A DNA stretch of 34,071 bases, from positions 1 through 34,071 of the forward strand of contig CAZGSQ010000032.1 of NCBI GenBank assembly GCA_964528535.1, written 5' to 3'. The translations under genes and the position numbers were made by a program. This document shows positions 7,286-15,413 of the stretch, in pieces. The notes beneath the pieces are model-generated. The model was not told the DNA's origin, searched no databases, and saw nothing but the letters and a program-made list of their open reading frames with translations. Origin of the DNA: CAINVV01 sp964528535 (GTDB lineage: Bacteria > Bacteroidota > Bacteroidia > Bacteroidales > Prolixibacteraceae). The first letter of the stretch is position 1. Every line of letters starts with the position of its first letter.

Positions 7286-8004
7286 AGTATACCCATCTGT
7301 TCTTCGATCTCGACAACACGCTTTGGGATTTCAATGCCAATTCATACGACGCCTTGCTTGCTACCTTCAGGAAGATGGAGCTGCTGGAGAAAATTGGTGA
7401 TTTCGATCACTATTTTTCCGTGTACCATGACGTAAACGATAGGTTATGGGCACTTTACCGCGAAAACAAGATCTCAAAGAACTTGCTGCGGGGGCTTCGC
7501 TTTGAAGAGTCACTCGAGTTGAACCTGACACCGATGCCTGGCATTGGAGAGCAGCTCAACGATGTCTACCTGACCGAAATGCCCAAACAATTAAAATTGG
7601 TACCTGGGGCAAGGAAGGTGCTTGACCATCTTCACCACAAATACAAGATGGCCATTGTCACCAACGGTTTCAAGGAAGTTCAGGCGGACAAGCTGTTGCA
7701 AACCGGATTGCAAAAATATTTCGACAAGTTGATCATCTCCGAAGAGGTTGGGGCACAGAAACCACACCGCAAAATCTTTGAACATGCGGTCAAATCAATG
7801 AATGCACCAAAAAAGAAGAGTCTGATGATAGGCGATTCGTGGGATGCCGATATCGTCGGAGCCAGACAGTTCGGCATGGACCAGATCTACTATTGTCCTG
7901 ATCCTGAGAATATGCCATCTCCTGAAGAGTTGGCTGAAAACAGTACCCCGAAATGTACTACCCAAATTATCACCCATCTGGAACAATTGGTGGAGATGCT
8001 TTAA
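7282..8004 (+). CDS. YjjG-like HAD-family (non-canonical pyrimidine) nucleotidase
   Basis: HAD phosphatases of the YjjG/YfnB group hydrolyse nucleoside monophosphates, including damaged pyrimidines, in the cytosol. The 240-residue protein has all four HAD motifs: I, FFDLDNTLWD (nucleophile D9, acid D11); II, IVTNG; III, the lysine in GAQKPHRKIF; IV, GDSWDADIVGA. The segment between motifs I and II is a helical type C1 cap. The pattern FDLDNTLWDFNANS is characteristic of the YjjG group. The start overlaps the rsmI stop by 4 bp, so translation is probably coupled. The exact substrate cannot be told from the sequence. Confidence 0.9.
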   Translation: MKYTHLFFDLDNTLWDFNANSYDALLATFRKMELLEKIGDFDHYFSVYHDVNDRLWALYRENKISKNLLRGLRFEESLELNLTPMPGIGEQLNDVYLTEMPKQLKLVPGARKVLDHLHHKYKMAIVTNGFKEVQADKLLQTGLQKYFDKLIISEEVGAQKPHRKIFEHAVKSMNAPKKKSLMIGDSWDADIVGARQFGMDQIYYCPDPENMPSPEELAENSTPKCTTQIITHLEQLVEML

Positions 8005-8034
8005 GCTTCGAAAAACATCACTTCTGTCAAAACC

Positions 8035-8499
8035 ATGGAACTTTACATCGACCTTATCCCGAAAGGAAAAAAATCAAATTTCACTTTACTGATTGGTGTC
8101 ATATCCATCACCATCCCTGTTGTCTATCTTGTTCTGAGAATGATGGGTGAGAATGAAAAACGGTACACCCAATTGCCCATGATGATTTATCTTTTCATGT
8201 ATGGTCTCCATGGCATCGTGTCCGGATTGGGTTATTCGTTCGAAAAATTCTTTGGATCAAAGTACATTCAAATAGACGAAGCCAGGATTGCTTTCAAAAC
8301 AGGCTTGCTTACCAAGGCGCTTTCAATACCCTGGGACCAAATCAAATCCATAGAATACAAAACGAACTGGTTCCAAATCATTCACACCGATGGCTCAACT
8401 TCCAAGCTGAATTTGTCAGATCTGGAGTTTAAAATACTGATAGAGGTAAGGGATGCCATTGGTTTTATCGCCGCAGAAAAGGGCCTGATTCACAAATGA
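8035..8499 (+). CDS. Small membrane protein with PH-like domain, function unknown
   Basis: I do not recognise a named family. The 154-residue protein has two likely membrane helices (about residues 16-35 and 47-67) followed by a soluble domain (about 76-150). The soluble part, with YIQIDEARIAFKTGLL, ALSIPWDQIKSIEYK and a strand-rich run ending in ISLSDLEF-like residues (here LNLSDLEFKI), resembles bacterial PH-like domains that follow membrane anchors. It starts 30 bp after the yjjG-like gene and its stop overlaps the next start, so the pair 8035-9080 likely belongs to the same transcript. No catalytic motif is visible. Confidence 0.7.
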   Translation: MELYIDLIPKGKKSNFTLLIGVISITIPVVYLVLRMMGENEKRYTQLPMMIYLFMYGLHGIVSGLGYSFEKFFGSKYIQIDEARIAFKTGLLTKALSIPWDQIKSIEYKTNWFQIIHTDGSTSKLNLSDLEFKILIEVRDAIGFIAAEKGLIHK

Positions 8500-9080
8500 T
8501 CATGAAAGAAAATTCCCCAAAACAATCCCGTTTTTACAAGAAATGGACCATCCGGCGGAAGCACAGATGGAAATATCTGCTGAGGCAAACAACCTATGAT
8601 GTTGTCATTTGGATACTGTTCGGAATGATCCTGCTGGCAATGGGCAAAGGCTTTCAGGCGGGCACTCTTCCTCTGGCCAGGATTGGTCTGCCGATTCTGG
8701 TAATTGTTGTTGCAGGGATGATCAAAGCAAACTTCCAGTACAACCGCAATGAAAAAATTTACCAGACCTACCTCGAAGATGATCCGGGAATTGTTTTGGG
8801 AGTTATTGGATTGGAATCCGGAAAAGAGATGGTATGGGAAAATTTGACACTTCATCTTGAGGAGGAAAACTTGCTGACCATTCGGAACAACCTCTTTTGG
8901 TTGAACGAAGATCATCCTTCTGAGAAAGAAATGTTGGAATGCATGCAACTCTTGCAGGATGATCTTGAACGGCTGAACGAAAACAGTGCATTTGCAGCCT
9001 TCACGAAAGGCAAAATTATCTCACTTCAATTGTTTAACAATATAGATCCTTCCAGACCTATTGCTCAGCGACAGTTCTGA
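8496..9080 (+). CDS. Two-helix membrane protein, function unknown
   Basis: The 194-residue protein begins with a strongly basic stretch (KKWTIRRKHRWKYLLRQ), then has two likely membrane helices (about residues 35-50 and 59-78) and a cytosolic C-terminal domain of about 110 residues. That domain includes WENLTLHLEEENLLTI and an apparent helix MLQCM-like run (MLECMQLLQDDLERLNENS). The ATG at 8496 overlaps the previous stop (ATGA); an alternative ATG lies at 8502. The positive-inside rule puts the N-terminus in the cytosol. The pairing with the previous gene suggests a two-subunit membrane complex, which is inference only. Confidence 0.65.
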   Translation: MIMKENSPKQSRFYKKWTIRRKHRWKYLLRQTTYDVVIWILFGMILLAMGKGFQAGTLPLARIGLPILVIVVAGMIKANFQYNRNEKIYQTYLEDDPGIVLGVIGLESGKEMVWENLTLHLEEENLLTIRNNLFWLNEDHPSEKEMLECMQLLQDDLERLNENSAFAAFTKGKIISLQLFNNIDPSRPIAQRQF

Positions 9081-9260
9081 TCCTGGATGGCCCATTCCAA
9101 GGTGCTGTGGGCGGCGCAATTTGAGTTTTCCGGATCCTCTTTGCTTCCTAAACAATGCTTTACATAATTATTAAGGCACACCCATTCCTTCAAAAATATT
9201 CTTTCAATTTGGGGTAACCTTCGCCTTGAATTTGGTATCAACGCTAAAACAGAGGTGACC

Positions 9261-11090
9261 ATGGAAAACCAGAGAACTTTCCGGATTGGTCTTTCGATGG
9301 CAGGAGCCATTTCAGCCGGGGCCTATACCGCCGGGGTAATGGATTACCTGCTGGAGGCCCTGGAGAACTGGCAAGAGGCAAAAAATCTAGGTCTTCCAGG
9401 CGTACCCAAGCACGAGGTGGTATTGGAGGTGATGAGTGGTGCTTCGGCGGGAGGCATGACGGCAGTTGTCACAGCAGCAGCTATTCAGAAGCATTTTCCG
9501 CCTGTTCACCAACAGAATTACAGTGGGGATGCTGCCCATCAGAATCCGTTGTTCGATGCATGGGTTAATCTGACAGAAAAACCTGGTCGGGACATGATGA
9601 ATCAGCTGCTTGATCTGGGCGACATCAGCGGGTCGCCCGACCTCAATCCCAACAAGGAGGTTCGTTCTGTGTTCAACTCCTTTTTTATCGGGGAGATCGC
9701 CGGACGAGTAATCGACACTACCGTGAAGGATCCAAGGGTCAAAAGAGCCTATATCGCAGACAATCTGGAATTGGTTACAACGCTCACCAACCTGCGGGGA
9801 TTCAATTATGACCTGGAGTTCATCACTGAAGCCGGGAAAAGGGAAGACAGGATGACCATGCACAAAGATTTGCTCCATTTCCAGTGGAGTGCATCGGGTC
9901 AATACCAGCAGGATGGCAAAATTCCTTTCCATTTTGATACACCTGATGGCTTGAACAAGAAGCTTTTGGCGGATGCAGCCATTGCCACGGGGGCCTTCCC
10001 GGTAGGTCTGGCGCCAAAAATATTGACAAGAGATCCTAAATATATCAATGACAATCCCTTGTTGAAAATTACCCATGGAAACGAGCATGTCGTCAACCCA
10101 ATAGCTGATTACACAGCCGTTTGTGTTGATGGCGGGGTCATCAACAACGAACCTTACGATCTGACTGAAATCTTACTGGTCAACAGGAGTAGTGCATCGC
10201 TCCGTGATGCTGCTGAAAGGGAGGCCTCACCGCCTCGTGGACTTGTCAAAAGTGCTTCAGAATTTGATACGGCGATCATCCTGATTGCCCCGTTTCCCAA
10301 CTTCGAAGATCAGCCGGCAGCCAACTATTTTTGTTTGCAGTCGTTGAAAACCACTGCGGGCCAGCTTTTCAAAGCCATGCGCCAACAGCTGATGCTGAAG
10401 TCTGACATGCTTGAAAGGGCTTACGACGACAATGATTGTACACGTTTCATGGTAGCGCCTGTACGCACCAAAAATGGTGTCACGCAGAAAAATGGCATTG
10501 CGTGTGGTTCGGTAGGTGGATTCGGTGGATTCTTCAGTAGAAAATTCAGGATCCACGACTACATGCTTGGACGAAGGAACTGTCAGCGGTTCATTCAGGA
10601 ATTTTTTTGTGTTCCGGTTTCGGCTTGCAATCCAATCATCGGATATGGATACGGAAATCTAACGCCTGCTGAATGCTGCCTCCTTCAGACGAAGAGTGCT
10701 CATGCATTCCCTATTTTGCCTGATATTAGAATAAACAGGCAGCGCGACTGCATCAGAAGACCCAAGGTAGAGGAGGAATTTGACTATCCATCGATCGGAA
10801 TAAAATATTTGGTTGGATTGGAGAAAAAAATCAGGATTCGGTTTGGCGCAGTTTTAGATAATTTCAACAGGAATGCTGAGCCGGGAAAATTTATTTCTCA
10901 GAATCCACTGATGGTTAGGAAGATCAGGAAGAGATCGATGTTCCGTCAAAAAATTGTAAGACCCATAGAATCTATACTTTCCCGGGGATTCTTTGCCATT
11001 GGAAAGCGGGTGGCCAGAAATATCGCCGCAGAGAGATTTTTGGATGCTGTCATCTCCGATATGGATCAGAAAGGGTTGTTGATGAAGTAA
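9261..11090 (+). CDS. Patatin-like phospholipase family protein
   Basis: Patatin-fold enzymes hydrolyse acyl esters with a Ser-Asp dyad. The 609-residue protein has the nucleophile elbow GASAG with Ser62 and the dyad motif DGG with Asp290 (VCVDGGVINNEP). The N-terminal glycine-rich motif, usually GGGxRG, reads LSMAGAISAGAYTAG, typical of a distinct long patatin subfamily rather than the short lipases. The C-terminal 300 residues are less conserved and basic near the end (KIRKRSMFRQK). There is no signal peptide or lipobox, so it is probably cytosolic. I prefer the ATG at 9261 over a GTG two codons upstream. A 180-bp spacer precedes it; TTTC at 9202-9205 and TGAATTTG at 9227-9234 form only a weak promoter match. 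Substrate unknown. Confidence 0.85.
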   Translation: MENQRTFRIGLSMAGAISAGAYTAGVMDYLLEALENWQEAKNLGLPGVPKHEVVLEVMSGASAGGMTAVVTAAAIQKHFPPVHQQNYSGDAAHQNPLFDAWVNLTEKPGRDMMNQLLDLGDISGSPDLNPNKEVRSVFNSFFIGEIAGRVIDTTVKDPRVKRAYIADNLELVTTLTNLRGFNYDLEFITEAGKREDRMTMHKDLLHFQWSASGQYQQDGKIPFHFDTPDGLNKKLLADAAIATGAFPVGLAPKILTRDPKYINDNPLLKITHGNEHVVNPIADYTAVCVDGGVINNEPYDLTEILLVNRSSASLRDAAEREASPPRGLVKSASEFDTAIILIAPFPNFEDQPAANYFCLQSLKTTAGQLFKAMRQQLMLKSDMLERAYDDNDCTRFMVAPVRTKNGVTQKNGIACGSVGGFGGFFSRKFRIHDYMLGRRNCQRFIQEFFCVPVSACNPIIGYGYGNLTPAECCLLQTKSAHAFPILPDIRINRQRDCIRRPKVEEEFDYPSIGIKYLVGLEKKIRIRFGAVLDNFNRNAEPGKFISQNPLMVRKIRKRSMFRQKIVRPIESILSRGFFAIGKRVARNIAAERFLDAVISDMDQKGLLMK

Positions 11091-11153
11091 TTGCCGGGAG
11101 TCGTTGCACCAACGTGTGAGATTGAAGGGTAGGAGCGCACCATCGAATTAGGG

Positions 11154-11183
11154 TTTCAGTATTTCGTTTTTTGCTTACCTTCG
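11154..11183 (+). promoter_or_regulatory. Candidate promoter for the alkaline phosphatase
   Basis: TTTC at 11154-11157 and TACCTTCG at 11176-11183 are 18 bp apart, close to the Bacteroidota consensus (TAnnTTTG with one change). Transcription would start near 11189, which makes the ATG at 11196 nearly leaderless and favours the ATG at 11235. I see no phosphate-regulon operator that I can defend. Confidence 0.45.
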
Positions 11184-11234
11184 TACCACAAATAAATGAC
11201 CCACGGCGATCTACCCACTTTAATATTTTCTTTT

Positions 11235-12416
11235 ATGCTTGTTAGACAGTTAAAATCAAAAATAGGGCATGTTCTGTTGCTCGTTGCCCTATTTGCATTG
11301 TTTGTATCCAAGGGTTATGCTCAGGAGCAGTACAAGGAGAACAAAAAGGTTGTCGCTGTAGAGGAGTTCAAAGGCGGAACTTTTTATCCTGTCCGGGCAT
11401 ACGACCAGGTGGAATCTTCAAAAAATCCAAAAAATATCATCCTGTTTATAGGGGATGGAATGGGTCTTGCCCATGTTTATGCTGCCATGACAGCCAATGG
11501 CGGTTCACTTTTTCTTCAGAATTTCATCCATTGCGGGTTTTCAAAGACCTACTCTGCATCAGATTACATCACCGATTCAGGTGCAGGTGGAACGGCATTG
11601 GCTTGCGGTGTAAAAACCTACAACGGTGCCATCGGCGTGGGGCCGGATAAAAAATCTGTTCCGAACATTCGCGAGATGGCTGAACAGAAAGGATTGAAAA
11701 CCGGACTCGTCAGTACTTCTGCCATCAACCACGCTACTCCGGCCTCGTTTTTGGCACATCAGGCTTCAAGGAATAACTACGAGGAGATCGCTGCTGAATT
11801 TTTGAAAACTAACATCGATGTCTTCATCGGTGGTGGTGTTAAATTCTTCGAGAACCGCAAAGACGGAAGAAATCTCTCCAGGGAACTGCGCGACAAAGGG
11901 TACCAGGTTTTGTACAATATCGAGGATATTCAAAATGTGAAGTCGGGGAAACTGGCCGGTTTAACTGCCGAAGAGCACAATGCCGGGATGCCCGAACGCG
12001 GCGAGATGCTCGTTCCTGCCACGGAGACGGCCATACATCTTCTTTCGCAAGGGAACAAAGGTTTTTTTCTGATGGTGGAGGGTTCAGAAATCGATTTTTT
12101 GGCACACAACAACCATGCTCCGGGAGTTATTCGCGAAACACTTGACCTCGACCGTGCCATTGGGAAAGCCCTCTCTTTTGCCGCCAAAAACCGCGAGACT
12201 CTGGTCATTGTTACAGCTGACCATGAAACAGGTGGCATGACCATCAACGAGGGAAACAACAAAACAGGGGATGTCACCGCGAAGTTCTCGAGTCCCGAAC
12301 ATACGGGGGTGTGTGTCCCCATATTTGCCTTTGGACCAGGTGCCGCACAGTTTGGTGGATTCATGGAAAACACTGCGATTGCCAGAAAAATGATGAAATT
12401 GCTGGGCTTAAATTGA
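11235..12416 (+). CDS. Alkaline phosphatase, secreted
   Basis: Alkaline phosphatases release phosphate from monoesters in the periplasm using two zinc ions and a magnesium ion. Counting from the ATG at 11235 (393 residues), an N-terminal signal peptide has basic RQLKSK, a hydrophobic core and a cleavage region near GYAQ (residues 28-30). The metal and catalytic motifs are FIGDGMG with D74, DSGAGGTALACG with nucleophile Ser115, HATPASFLAHQASR, EGSEIDFLAHNNH, VTADHETGG, and a final histidine in SPEHTG. All of these are present, so activity is likely. The ATG at 11196 would put 13 extra residues before the signal peptide and sits too close to the candidate promoter. It converges on the S4-domain gene across a 58-bp spacer. 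Confidence 0.92.
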   Translation: MLVRQLKSKIGHVLLLVALFALFVSKGYAQEQYKENKKVVAVEEFKGGTFYPVRAYDQVESSKNPKNIILFIGDGMGLAHVYAAMTANGGSLFLQNFIHCGFSKTYSASDYITDSGAGGTALACGVKTYNGAIGVGPDKKSVPNIREMAEQKGLKTGLVSTSAINHATPASFLAHQASRNNYEEIAAEFLKTNIDVFIGGGVKFFENRKDGRNLSRELRDKGYQVLYNIEDIQNVKSGKLAGLTAEEHNAGMPERGEMLVPATETAIHLLSQGNKGFFLMVEGSEIDFLAHNNHAPGVIRETLDLDRAIGKALSFAAKNRETLVIVTADHETGGMTINEGNNKTGDVTAKFSSPEHTGVCVPIFAFGPGAAQFGGFMENTAIARKMMKLLGLN

Positions 12417-12474
12417 AATGGCTTGCCGGTAAGAACTACTAATGATTTGAAGGTCAAACTTGTTTTTATTCCAG

Positions 12475-12684
12475 TCAGTCGGCAATTGTTATCTTTTTCC
12501 CGAATATCTCGACCAAGTCACCTTTGCGAAGTTTCGCACGCTTCCTCGACTCAGGCATGCCATTTAGCCTGACCTCTCCATTGTCTACCATCATCTTTGC
12601 CTCACCACCCGAGGAGGCAATGCGCAAAAGTTTAAGCATCTTGATCAGCTCAATGTATTCGGCTCCTTTTAAATTGTAGACCAT
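12475..12684 (-). CDS. Small S4-domain RNA-binding protein (YbcJ-like)
   Basis: The whole 69-residue protein is an S4 domain: LIKMLKLLRIASSGGEAKMMVDNGEVRLNGMPESRKRAKLRKGDLVEI. S4 domains bind structured RNA; small free-standing members such as E. coli YbcJ are thought to bind RNA or ribosomes, and the exact target is unknown. The basic stretch ESRKRAKLRKGD is the expected RNA-contacting turn. The gene lies 84 bp downstream of the Crp/Fnr-type regulator on the same strand, with a GAGATAT repeat tract directly before its start. Confidence 0.88.
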   Translation of the reverse strand: MVYNLKGAEYIELIKMLKLLRIASSGGEAKMMVDNGEVRLNGMPESRKRAKLRKGDLVEIFGKKITIAD

Positions 12685-12689
12685 GAGTG

Positions 12690-12728
12690 GAGATATGAGA
12701 TATGAGATATGAGATATGAGATATGAGA
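12690..12728. repeat. Tandem heptamer repeat GAGATAT (5 copies)
   Basis: Five exact tandem copies of GAGATAT run from 12690 to 12724, followed by a partial copy. The tract starts 5 bp upstream of the S4-domain gene's start codon, so copy-number change would alter its leader. A related heptamer pattern (TATGAGG/TATGAGT) is found at 27383-27418. Confidence 0.85.
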
Positions 12729-12768
12729 TGTTGTTGGTGACAATTTTAAAACATTAACATGCAATATT

Positions 12769-13473
12769 TTAGCCTTGTTTGGAGATCTTCTCCAGTTTGG
12801 TAAGGTCGGTGATTTTGATTTTTCGGCCATCCATGGCAATGAGTTTTTCTCCGGCAAAAGTCGAAAGGGTTCGTATGGCGTTGGAGGCAGTCATGTTGGA
12901 CAGGCTGGCAAGATCCTCTCGTGAAAGGTAAACTTTAAGCGTTTGGTTGTCATTTTCGAACCCATATTTTTCTCTAAGAAACAGGATCGATTCGGCCAAA
13001 CGGCCTCGAATGTGTTTTTGCGTAAGACTGACGGTCCGGTGGTTGGATTGTCCCAACTCGAGGGCAAGATCTTTGAGCAAGGCGAGTGAAAAATTGCTGT
13101 TTTTCAACAGAATATGGTAAAGTATATCGGGAGGGATGGTCACAATTTCCGAGTCTTCGATGGCAATGGCAGTTCCATTGTGGGGTTCTCCTGCCAGGAG
13201 TGAACGGTAACTTATCAACCCATTTTCAGTAAACATTCTGATAATCTGCTCTCTGCCACTTATCCCTTCCTTGATAAGTTTTACTTTTCCTGAAGAGAGA
13301 TATTGCATCCCGGCAGGAGCTTCTCCTTCCATAAAAATGTAATCGTTCTTCCTGAAACGCGAGATGGAGCTGTTTGCTTTCAAGATGGACATCTCGTCGG
13401 AAGTAAGCAGATTAAAAATGCAGTTCTCCCCCTTGAATTGACTCTCAAAACCAAAATTATCGGACATTGACAA
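12769..13473 (-). CDS. Crp/Fnr family transcriptional regulator
   Basis: The 234-residue protein has an N-terminal cyclic-nucleotide-binding-type beta-roll (about residues 18-140, with FRKNDYIFMEGEAPAGMQYLSSG and a phosphate-cassette-like region near 95-105) and a C-terminal winged helix (about 155-225; recognition part LSREDLASLSNMTASNAIRTL). The N-terminal cysteine cluster of oxygen-sensing Fnr is absent: only one cysteine is seen early (C19). The classical cAMP-binding RxS motif is also not clear, so the ligand is unknown. It reads downstream of nadE in the same direction with 140 bp between and has its own good promoter. Two in-frame ATGs (13473 and 13467) are both possible starts. Regulation of the adjacent genes is inference only. 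Confidence 0.9.
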   Translation of the reverse strand: MSMSDNFGFESQFKGENCIFNLLTSDEMSILKANSSISRFRKNDYIFMEGEAPAGMQYLSSGKVKLIKEGISGREQIIRMFTENGLISYRSLLAGEPHNGTAIAIEDSEIVTIPPDILYHILLKNSNFSLALLKDLALELGQSNHRTVSLTQKHIRGRLAESILFLREKYGFENDNQTLKVYLSREDLASLSNMTASNAIRTLSTFAGEKLIAMDGRKIKITDLTKLEKISKQG

Positions 13474-13494
13474 AAAAAATGTTTAATAACATCT

Positions 13495-13525
13495 CAAAAA
13501 TAGTTATTTCTCCACTTATAACAAA
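13495..13525 (-). promoter_or_regulatory. Strong Bacteroidota-type promoter for the Crp/Fnr gene
   Basis: On the minus strand, TTTG (plus CAAA, 13522-13525) and TATTTTTG (plus CAAAAATA, 13495-13502) are exactly 19 bp apart, a full match to the Bacteroidota housekeeping consensus. The expected start near 13488 gives a leader of about 15 bases before the ATG at 13473. Confidence 0.6.
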
Positions 13526-13613
13526 ATTGGGATCAGAATTGCGCACATGGATTCACCTATCTTCAAACTCGCTCCTGTTTCCAAACTCATAACTAACAAC
13601 TCACCACCCGTCA

Positions 13614-15263
13614 CTAAAAAGGATACCTTGCTACAATGGGCATTTTCCTTCCGAAGCCAAAAGCTTTGGAAGAGACCCTTAAAGTTGGAGGTGCCTGGAA
13701 GCGTTTGTATTCGTTCCTGTTGACCAGTAAAACAATTTTTCTGACGAAGGCTTCGTCGAATCCGGCAGCAATCAATTCCTGGATGCTCTTTGCCTGGTCG
13801 ATGTACTGGAAGAGAATGGCGTCAAGCAGCTCATATTCAGGCAATGAATCCGAATCTTTTTGTCCCGGTCGAAGTTCGGCCGAGGGAGGTTTCAGGATAC
13901 TATTTTCGGGAATGACCTCTTCCGTTTTGTTGATGAATCTTGCCAAATGGTACACTTCAGTCTTGTAAAGGTCGCCGAGAACTGATAATCCACCGTTCAT
14001 GTCACCATACAAGGTGCCATAACCCACGGCAGCTTCACTCTTGTTGGAGGTATTGAGAAGGATGTATCCGAATTTGTTGGAAAAGGCCATGAGCAAGCTT
14101 CCGCGAATGCGGGCCTGGATGTTCTCTTCGGCAATATCTGAAGGTAATCCGCTGAACATTTGCGCCAAGGCATTGTCAAAAGCCATTGTCATTCCATGAA
14201 TTGGAACAGTTTCGTAGGCCACTCCCAGCCGGTCGGCCAGCGCAACAGCATCATTGACAGAGTGGTCTGATGAATATTGTGAGGGCATCAGCAGTACTTT
14301 TACATGATCAGCCCCCAGGGCGCGCACAGCCAGCACCAATGTCAGCGCCGAATCGATTCCTCCTGATAAGCCAAGAGTAGCATTCTTGAAGCCTGATTTT
14401 CTGAAATAATCGGAGACACCCAGGACAAGGGCACTGTAAATTTTTTCCGAAGTTTCAGTTACGGGCTGAACTTCTAGTATTTCGGCAGAGCGCGTATCAA
14501 TGACAGCAAAATCCTCTCTAAAATAGGCCAACTCTTTGATTACCTGACCTTGTGCATCAACCATGAGAGAGCCCCCATCAAATACCAATTCAGTTTGGGC
14601 CCCAACCTGGTTGACATATACAATTGGGACTTTGTATTTGACTGCATTTTCAATCAACAGCTCTTTCCTTAATTTTTCCTGGTGGTAGGAGAAAGGAGAA
14701 GCTGAAAGATTGATCACAACATCGGGATTTTGCCTGCAGTTTTCCTCCATTGGGGAGGTGGCGTAGAGGTTCTCCCTCCCAAAGGAATTCATCACTTTTT
14801 GATTGAACCAAAGATCTTCACAGATAGTAATGGCCAATTTTACCCCCTTGACCTCGATGAGGTTAAAATCTTTGTTGGACTCAAAATGACGGTATTCATC
14901 AAACACATCGTAGGTAGGCAGCAAAGTCTTGTGGTGGATGCTGCAAACCTGGCCATCGTTTAAGAAGAAGGCTGAGTTGAACAGCATTTTGCCCTTGGGA
15001 CTTGGATTGATGCTTGGCCCACCTACCAGTGCGGCAATACCTTTGCAATGTTTGGCAATATTTTGAATAGCCTCCATGGCTTCTGTTATAAAGTCGAGCC
15101 GTTCCAAAAGGTCGTTTGGATAATATCCACAGACTGACAGTTCCGAAAATACAACCAGATCGGCTTCCCCTGCCTTTGCTTTTTGGATGGCAGCGATGAT
15201 GCGGTCGCTGTTATCTTTAAAATTTCCAACATGGTAATTCAACTGTGCCAAAGCAATCCTCAT
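13614..15263 (-). CDS. nadE: Glutamine-dependent NAD(+) synthetase
   Basis: NadE makes NAD from nicotinic acid adenine dinucleotide with ATP, using ammonia from glutamine, as the last step of the pathway. The 549-residue protein has both parts. The N-terminal nitrilase-type glutaminase (about 1-265) has triad Glu41 (FSELSVCGYYPND), Lys112 (HHKTLLPTYDVFDEYRHF) and Cys148 (ITICEDLW). The synthetase domain (about 275-549) has the pyrophosphate-binding SGGIDS at 300-305 and YGTLYGDMNGGLSVLGDLYKT. The presence of the glutaminase domain shows it does not depend on free ammonia. It is divergent from gldB; in Flavobacterium nadE and the gldBC genes are also neighbours. Confidence 0.96.
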   Translation of the reverse strand: MRIALAQLNYHVGNFKDNSDRIIAAIQKAKAGEADLVVFSELSVCGYYPNDLLERLDFITEAMEAIQNIAKHCKGIAALVGGPSINPSPKGKMLFNSAFFLNDGQVCSIHHKTLLPTYDVFDEYRHFESNKDFNLIEVKGVKLAITICEDLWFNQKVMNSFGRENLYATSPMEENCRQNPDVVINLSASPFSYHQEKLRKELLIENAVKYKVPIVYVNQVGAQTELVFDGGSLMVDAQGQVIKELAYFREDFAVIDTRSAEILEVQPVTETSEKIYSALVLGVSDYFRKSGFKNATLGLSGGIDSALTLVLAVRALGADHVKVLLMPSQYSSDHSVNDAVALADRLGVAYETVPIHGMTMAFDNALAQMFSGLPSDIAEENIQARIRGSLLMAFSNKFGYILLNTSNKSEAAVGYGTLYGDMNGGLSVLGDLYKTEVYHLARFINKTEEVIPENSILKPPSAELRPGQKDSDSLPEYELLDAILFQYIDQAKSIQELIAAGFDEAFVRKIVLLVNRNEYKRFQAPPTLRVSSKAFGFGRKMPIVARYPF

Positions 15264-15413
15264 TGGTCAAAATTTGCTGCGTTCATCAATAAAATAATTT
15301 TGAAGCCTTGTCTTTATTTTTGCAGGCCTATCGCACAAAAATAGATAATTTCACACCGGCAAGCAAAGAGTTTTCGGGCAATTCGTTGAGGCCCGCCTTG
15401 TCGACAATAAAAT

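Noticed and set aside
9065..9310. A small minus-strand gene in the spacer before the patatin-like gene
   Set aside because: The 81-residue translation has no pattern, and it runs into two neighbouring genes in the wrong sense.
9387..10088. Long open frame (233 codons) on the minus strand within the patatin-like gene
   Set aside because: It lies opposite a protein with clear family motifs, has no recognisable domain, and fits a mirror frame of a GC-biased gene.
12690..12728. CRISPR array
   Set aside because: The units are 7 bp tandem copies without spacers, and no cas gene is near.
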